In this document: in pieces, positions 39,545 through 43,237 of the stretch | Layout: each line of letters starts with the position of its first letter | Numbering within the stretch: position 1 is the first letter of the stretch | NCBI GenBank assembly: GCA_964504655.1 | Contig: CAZDFD010000033.1 | Coordinates: forward strand, 1 to 43,237 | Length of the DNA: 43,237 bases | Origin: JANXAZ01 sp964504655 | GTDB lineage: Bacteria > Pseudomonadota > Alphaproteobacteria > Geminicoccales > Geminicoccaceae | Direction of reading: 5' to 3' | Made by a program: the position numbers and the translations under genes | The notes under the pieces: model-generated | Databases searched by the model: none | What the model was told of the DNA's origin: nothing | Seen by the model: only the letters and a program-made list of their open reading frames with translations

Positions 39545-40825
39545 ATGCAGCTGAGCCGTCGCCACACCCTCGCAGCCGCGCTCGCCCTCGGCCTCGCACC
39601 CGGGGCCCGGGCGCAGGACCGGGTCAAGCTCACCTATGCGGGGTGGCTCAACCTCTACGGCGCCTATGTCGAGATGGTGAAGGAGCTCGAGGCGAGCTTC
39701 GAGCGGCGCCATCCGGGCGTGGACTGGGTCAGGAACGACGTGCCCTTCAACGAGGCGCTCAAGCAGGCGACCGCGGCCACGCTCGCCGGCAACGCCGCCG
39801 ACAATCTGCACCTGATCGCGGGCTGGGTGCCAGCCCTCCACGAGATGGGCGGGCTCGAGCCGCTCAACGACTATTTCACGCCCGCGGAGTGGGCCCAGAT
39901 CCCCAAGGCCTCGCTCGAGTCGGTGAGCTTCGAGGGCAGGATCATGGCGATGCCCTGGGTCCCGGCGCCGATCCTGATGTTCTACAACCGCACACTGATG
40001 CGCCAGGCCGGGCTCGACCCGGACAAGCCGCCGCAGAGCTGGACCGAGCTCGCGCAGCAGGCGCGGGCGATCTGCAAGCTCCCGGCCAAGGACGGGGCAC
40101 CCGTCTACGGCGTTGCGCTTCGGACCCAGCGCAACCCCAACTCGGCGCAGTGGACCATCCCGATCATCTACGGCATGGGCGGCGACGTGGTCGACGCCAA
40201 GGGTGCCCCGAGCTTCGACAGCGAGGCCACCCGGGCCGCCTGGCGCTGGGTCCAGGAGCTGATCCGCGAGGGCTGCGCGCCGGCCGGCTTCTCGATCGAC
40301 GAGACCCGCAACACGATGGCGGCCGGCCGCGCCGGCTTCGTCTTCGAGGGCCCCTGGGGTCGCGGCCTGTTCGACAATCTCTCGGGCGGCAAGCTGCGCA
40401 CCGCGCCGGACGGCGACATCTGGGTGGCGCCGATGCCGGCCGACCCCACGGGGCGGCGGCGCACCATCGGCAACCCGCACCAGATCACCATCTCCAAGGG
40501 CTCGAAGCAGAAGAAGCTCGCCGCCGAGTTCATCCGCCACGTGATCTTCGATCCCGAGTTCACCGACGCCTATTTCGTGGCCTCCAAGCAGCTCTCGACC
40601 TCGGCGATGCCGCTCCTGACCGGCGGCCGCATGGGCGCCGACGCCTACACCCAGGTGTTCGTCCAGGCGCTCGCCCACACCCACGACAACCCGTTCAAGA
40701 GCGCCAAGTTCTACGCCGTCATGGACGAGCTGGCGCCGGCCCTGCAGGCGGTCATCCAGGGCGCCGACATCGCCGCCGAGCTCGCCGCCGCCGAGCGCAG
40801 GATCCAGCGTCTGCTGGCCCGCTGA
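39545..40825 (+). CDS. Second sugar-binding extracellular protein
   Basis: 426 aa from ATG 39545, after GGGAGG. Signal peptide about 1-23 (LAPGARAQ), possibly Tat-like (SRRHTLAAAL). Family 1 binding-protein fold: RRHPGVDWVRNDVPF, the segment GLEPLNDYFTPAEW, MPWVPAPILMFYNR and AAGRAGFVFEGPWG. It is 27 bp after the second permease. It shares no obvious closeness with the first sugar-binding protein beyond the fold. Ligand unknown. Confidence 0.93.
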   Translation: MQLSRRHTLAAALALGLAPGARAQDRVKLTYAGWLNLYGAYVEMVKELEASFERRHPGVDWVRNDVPFNEALKQATAATLAGNAADNLHLIAGWVPALHEMGGLEPLNDYFTPAEWAQIPKASLESVSFEGRIMAMPWVPAPILMFYNRTLMRQAGLDPDKPPQSWTELAQQARAICKLPAKDGAPVYGVALRTQRNPNSAQWTIPIIYGMGGDVVDAKGAPSFDSEATRAAWRWVQELIREGCAPAGFSIDETRNTMAAGRAGFVFEGPWGRGLFDNLSGGKLRTAPDGDIWVAPMPADPTGRRRTIGNPHQITISKGSKQKKLAAEFIRHVIFDPEFTDAYFVASKQLSTSAMPLLTGGRMGADAYTQVFVQALAHTHDNPFKSAKFYAVMDELAPALQAVIQGADIAAELAAAERRIQRLLAR

Positions 40826-40856
40826 GCCGCCCCCGGGCGGCGCCGCCGCGGGCGTC

Positions 40857-40885
40857 TCGACCCCCGCCCGGGCGCCGCCTACAAT
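40857..40885 (+). promoter_or_regulatory. Promoter ahead of the first small secreted gene
   Basis: TCGACC (40857-40862), 17-bp spacer, TACAAT (40880-40885): four of six and five of six consensus matches to the sigma-70 elements, 32 bp after the binding-protein stop. It would start transcription near 40892 and give the small gene at 40944 its own promoter. Confidence 0.6.
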
Positions 40886-40943
40886 GAACCACCGGCGCCC
40901 GGCGACGGCCCGCGGCCCGGCCACCAATCCAGGGAGGAACATC

Positions 40944-41174
40944 GTGAGCGAGACCCTGCTCGTATCGGCTCTGCTCGCCGGCGCCGTGGTCGCCGCCGAG
41001 CCCGCGGCGCCCGTCCGCCTCGACGACCAGCAGCTCGACCGCGTCACGGCCGGGCTGCAGAGCGGCGGCCTCCAGGGGACCGTGCAGTGGTTCACCTCGT
41101 CGGTCGGCAAGCTGACCTTCGCCCTGCCCACCAAGACCCTCGAGGCGCTCCTCCAACCACAGGACCCGATCTGA
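40944..41174 (+). CDS. Small secreted protein with RLDDxQLDxVxAG motif (first)
   Basis: 76 aa from GTG 40944, after AGGGAGGAAC. A longer ATG frame at 40884 begins inside the -10 element and is unlikely. Residues 1-18 look like a signal peptide (LLVSALLAGAVVAAEP). Then RLDDQQLDRVTAG (25-37), followed by a 39-residue tail with GGLQGTVQWFTSSVGKLTF. The motif resembles the leader end of double-glycine peptides (L-x-x-x-x-L-x-x-V-x-G), yet it comes after an export signal. Paralogous to the next gene. No family is recognised. Confidence 0.75.
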   Translation: MSETLLVSALLAGAVVAAEPAAPVRLDDQQLDRVTAGLQSGGLQGTVQWFTSSVGKLTFALPTKTLEALLQPQDPI

Positions 41175-41182
41175 ACCGCCGC

Positions 41183-41208
41183 GGGCGGGGGCCCTCGGGC
41201 CCCCGCCC
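41183..41208 (+). terminator. Strong hairpin after the first small secreted gene
   Basis: A perfect 12-bp inverted repeat (GGGCGGGGGCCC at 41183-41194, GGGCCCCCGCCC at 41197-41208) with a two-base centre lies 8 bp after the stop codon. There is no T-tract, but the stem is very stable and would likely end or protect the small transcript. Confidence 0.65.
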
Positions 41209-41268
41209 CGACCCGGCCGCCGTCGCCGGGGAGCGGCGGCGCCCGCCGGGCACCCCCGGGTGCGGCAC

Positions 41269-41282
41269 TTGACCGCAGTCAA
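41269..41282 (+). promoter_or_regulatory. FNR/FixK-type palindrome ahead of the second small gene
   Basis: TTGAC-CGCA-GTCAA at 41269-41282 is a perfect 5-4-5 palindrome, matching the FNR/FixK/FnrL consensus TTGA-N6-TCAA (with C and G flanking the spacer). It is centred about 73 bp before the ATG at 41349. If functional, the gene would respond to low oxygen or redox state. No clear -10 was found downstream. Confidence 0.55.
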
Positions 41283-41348
41283 GGCGGGGCGCACGGTCTC
41301 GACGTGCGCGCGGGCGTGGTTCCGCGACCGCACCAGGGAGGAACGCTC

Positions 41349-41621
41349 ATGCTCAAGACTCCGCTCGCGGCCGGGCTGCTGGTCGCTACGCTGGGCGCTG
41401 CCGCGGCGGCCGAGCCCGTGCGGGTCGAAGGCCGAGGGGCCGCGCCCGTCGCGCAGCCCGAGGCCATCCGCCTCGACGACCGGCAGCTCGACCAGGTCGC
41501 GGCCGGCAACGTGATCATCGGCACCGCCGGCCGGCTCGCCTTCGGAGCCGCCGACATCGGCTGGTCGATCGGCACCGGGGTCCAGTACTTCCTGCTCGGC
41601 GGCAACAACCTGCCGAACTGA
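41349..41621 (+). CDS. Small secreted protein with RLDDxQLDxVxAG motif (second)
   Basis: 90 aa from ATG 41349, behind AGGGAGGAAC, the same ribosome site as the first gene. Signal peptide about 1-21 (LLVATLGAAAAAEP), an acidic-basic linker, then RLDDRQLDQVAAG (41-53), and a glycine-rich tail with GTAGRLAFGAADIG and FLLGGNN. Tail residues G-[KR]-L-x-F are shared with the first protein. No cysteine is present. Function unknown; a self-assembling or membrane-active secreted peptide is possible but not shown. Confidence 0.78.
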   Translation: MLKTPLAAGLLVATLGAAAAAEPVRVEGRGAAPVAQPEAIRLDDRQLDQVAAGNVIIGTAGRLAFGAADIGWSIGTGVQYFLLGGNNLPN

Positions 41622-41629
41622 CCGCGGCC

Positions 41630-41654
41630 GGGCGGCGGCCGCCGGCCGCCGCCC
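41630..41654 (+). terminator. Hairpin after the second small secreted gene
   Basis: GGGCGGCGGCC (41630-41640), loop GCC, GGCCGCCGCCC (41644-41654): a perfect 11-bp stem 8 bases after the stop codon, mirroring the hairpin after the first gene. No T-tract. Confidence 0.6.
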
Positions 41655-41814
41655 GCCTTCGCGCCGCCCGCACCCGCCGCCTCGGACTTCGGCCGGCCGG
41701 GTTCGCCCGTCTCGACGTCGAGCCCCTCGGCGAAGCGCGCATAGGTCCGCCCGGCGACCGCGCCGAGCGGTGCCGCGCAGCCAGCCCGCCCGGCCTTCGC
41801 GCCTTCCCGCCCCC

Positions 41815-43227
41815 TCAGCCCTTCGCCAACCGGGCGAGCTCGTCGGTGGCGGAATCCAGCGCCCGGGCGAAGCGGTCGACCGCCTCCTCGGCCTCGGCCT
41901 CGCGCATGCACAGGGGCGGCGAGAACGGGATCACCTCGATGAACGGCAAAGGCCGCGCCATCACACCCATCTCCATGACCCTGGCGCCGACCACGCGGTG
42001 CGCGCCGACCTTGGCATCGAACGGCCGCCGGGTCGCCTTGTCGGCCACGAACTCGACCGCGTTGAGCATGCCCACGCCGCGGATCTCGCCGACGAAGGGA
42101 TGGTCGCCGATCCGCTCCAGGAGGCGGCGCTTGAGGAAGGGGCCGACGCGCGCGCCGTTCGCGATCATCCCCTCCTTCTCCATGATGTCGAGATTGGCCA
42201 TCGCGATCGCGCCGCCGACCGGATGTCCGGAGTAGGTGAAGCCGTGCATCACCGGCCCCCACTCGGGCGAGGCCTTCTCCAGCACCTCCCAGATCCGCGC
42301 CCCCACGACCGAGGCCGAGACCGGGAAGTAGGCCGAGGTGATCCCCTTGGCCAAGGTCACGATGTCGGGCTCGAGGCCGTACAGGCCGGAGGCGAACCAT
42401 TGGCCCGTACGGCCGAACCCGGTGATCACCTCGTCGACGATCAGGAGGATGTCGTTCCTCCGGCAGACCTCCTGCACCCGGGGCCAGTAGTCGCCCGGCG
42501 GCATCAGCACACCGCCCGTGCCCATGATCGGCTCGCCGATGAAGGCCGCGATCGTCTCGGCACCCTCGCGCGCGATCGTCTCCTCGAGCTCGGCCACGAG
42601 CCGGTCGCAGAACGCCTGCTCGCTCTCACCGGGCCGGGCGAACCGGTAGTGGTGCGGGCAGGAGAGATGGACCACGCCCGGCAGCGGCAGGTCGAACGCC
42701 TTGTGGTAGACCGGGATGCCGGTCAGGGAGCCGGCCGCCATGGTGAGCCCGTGATAGCCCCCGTGGCGGGCGAGGATCGTCTTCTTGGCCGGCTTGCCGC
42801 GCAGATTGTTGTAGTAGCGCACGAGCTTGACGTTGGTGTCGTTGGCGTCCGAGCCCGAGGTGCCGAAGAAGACCTTCGAGAGCCCGCGCACCCCGGCCTG
42901 CTCGCGGAACAGCGTCAGGACGCGGTCGGCCAGCCGGATCATCGGCTCGTTCGAGGCCGAGCCGAACAGATGGTAGTAGGAGAGCTTCTCGATGGCCTGC
43001 GCCGCGGCCTCGGCGATCTCCGGCCGGCCGTAGCCGATGTTGACGCACCAGAGGCCGGCGCCGCAGTCGATGTACTCCTTGCCCTTGTGGTCCTTGATGC
43101 GGACCCCGCTGCCCTGCCCGACGATGGTCGGGCCCTTGGCGAGGTGCTGGACGATCGAGGTGTTGGGATGGAACAGGCTCGCCTTGTCCATCTCCTCGAG
43201 CGTCCAGTTGGCGCGTGCCTCGAGCAT
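41815..43227 (-). CDS. Class III (omega) aminotransferase
   Basis: 470 aa, ATG 43227 preceded by GGAGGT at the window edge, so the gene is complete. PLP-dependent fold: FFGTSGSDANDTNVKL (121-135), the aspartate in DEVITGFGRTG (265-275) that contacts the PLP nitrogen, and Lys294 in TLAKGITSAYFP forming the internal aldimine. It fits the beta-alanine/putrescine/pyruvate aminotransferase group. It transfers amino groups from omega-amines to an oxo-acid; the exact substrate is not predictable. It converges on the small secreted genes with a 193-bp gap. Confidence 0.94.
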   Translation of the reverse strand: MLEARANWTLEEMDKASLFHPNTSIVQHLAKGPTIVGQGSGVRIKDHKGKEYIDCGAGLWCVNIGYGRPEIAEAAAQAIEKLSYYHLFGSASNEPMIRLADRVLTLFREQAGVRGLSKVFFGTSGSDANDTNVKLVRYYNNLRGKPAKKTILARHGGYHGLTMAAGSLTGIPVYHKAFDLPLPGVVHLSCPHHYRFARPGESEQAFCDRLVAELEETIAREGAETIAAFIGEPIMGTGGVLMPPGDYWPRVQEVCRRNDILLIVDEVITGFGRTGQWFASGLYGLEPDIVTLAKGITSAYFPVSASVVGARIWEVLEKASPEWGPVMHGFTYSGHPVGGAIAMANLDIMEKEGMIANGARVGPFLKRRLLERIGDHPFVGEIRGVGMLNAVEFVADKATRRPFDAKVGAHRVVGARVMEMGVMARPLPFIEVIPFSPPLCMREAEAEEAVDRFARALDSATDELARLAKG

Positions 43228-43237
43228 GGAGACCTCC

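Noticed and set aside
40884..40943. ATG 40884 as start of the first small secreted gene
   Set aside because: It would begin inside the -10 element, and the added residues are not signal-peptide-like. GTG 40944 has the AGGGAGGAAC site.
1..43237. tRNA genes, insertion sequences, prophage or integrase genes
   Set aside because: No cloverleaf with a GGTTCGAATCC-type T-arm was noticed, and no transposase or integrase-like protein appears among the translations. A tRNA-specific scan was not possible.

Overview
A very GC-rich (roughly 72-75% by eye) chromosomal window from an alphaproteobacterium. The best fit is a Rhodospirillales/Acetobacterales/Geminicoccales-like lineage, inferred from protein wording and synteny only. 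Supporting signs are the rpmH-rnpA-yidD-yidC-engB-argB run, the DUF4164-zapA-6S RNA-5-formyl-THF cyclo-ligase-ymdB block, a gap/pgk/fba cluster, a HDLKN-type histidine kinase and several periplasmic-binding-protein ABC importers. No insertion sequence, prophage, CRISPR array or tRNA was recognised.

Layout. 1-1650: tail of an unknown gene, a LysR regulator divergent from a DUF1127 protein, and a small c-type cytochrome. 1660-5830: minus-strand housekeeping operon rpmH-rnpA-yidD-yidC-engB-argB, driven by a near-consensus sigma-70-type promoter. 6001-9209: a DUF547 protein, a sensor kinase and two tandem paralogous lipoproteins. 9226-12718: a type I secretion adaptor and ABC exporter with its own promoter. 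12813-16140: rRNA methyltransferase (minus), gamma-glutamyltransferase (plus) and an orphan HisKA-only protein. 16153-18447: ymdB, 5-FCL, 6S RNA, zapA and a DUF4164 coiled-coil protein. 18636-25805: gap, pgk and class I fba, with a metallophosphoesterase and the betaine-lipid genes btaA-btaB inserted between gap and pgk, plus a conserved small ORF and a ThiE-like protein. 25902-28812: inositol-phosphatase family gene, zinc-ribbon methyltransferase and a small RTX/EF-hand protein. 28829-33695: GMC oxidoreductase and a carbohydrate ABC importer (binding protein plus two permeases). 33721-33830: a 40-bp tandem hairpin repeat. 33882-37633: UlaG-like hydrolase, MFS transporter and a divergent amino-acid permease/binding-protein pair. 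37774-40825: a second carbohydrate importer. 40944-41621: two tandem small secreted proteins sharing an RLDDxQLDxVxAG motif. 41815-43227: a class III aminotransferase.

The genes combine ribosome/membrane biogenesis, lower glycolysis/gluconeogenesis, phosphorus-free membrane lipid synthesis and uptake of sugars and amino acids. None of the three importers has a linked ATPase gene. The least understood items are the small secreted pair (one behind a perfect FNR/FixK-like palindrome), the rpmH/rnpA overlap with no ordinary rnpA start codon, and the lipoprotein pair joined by 17-nt repeats. All family assignments come from reading the translations; no database search was run.
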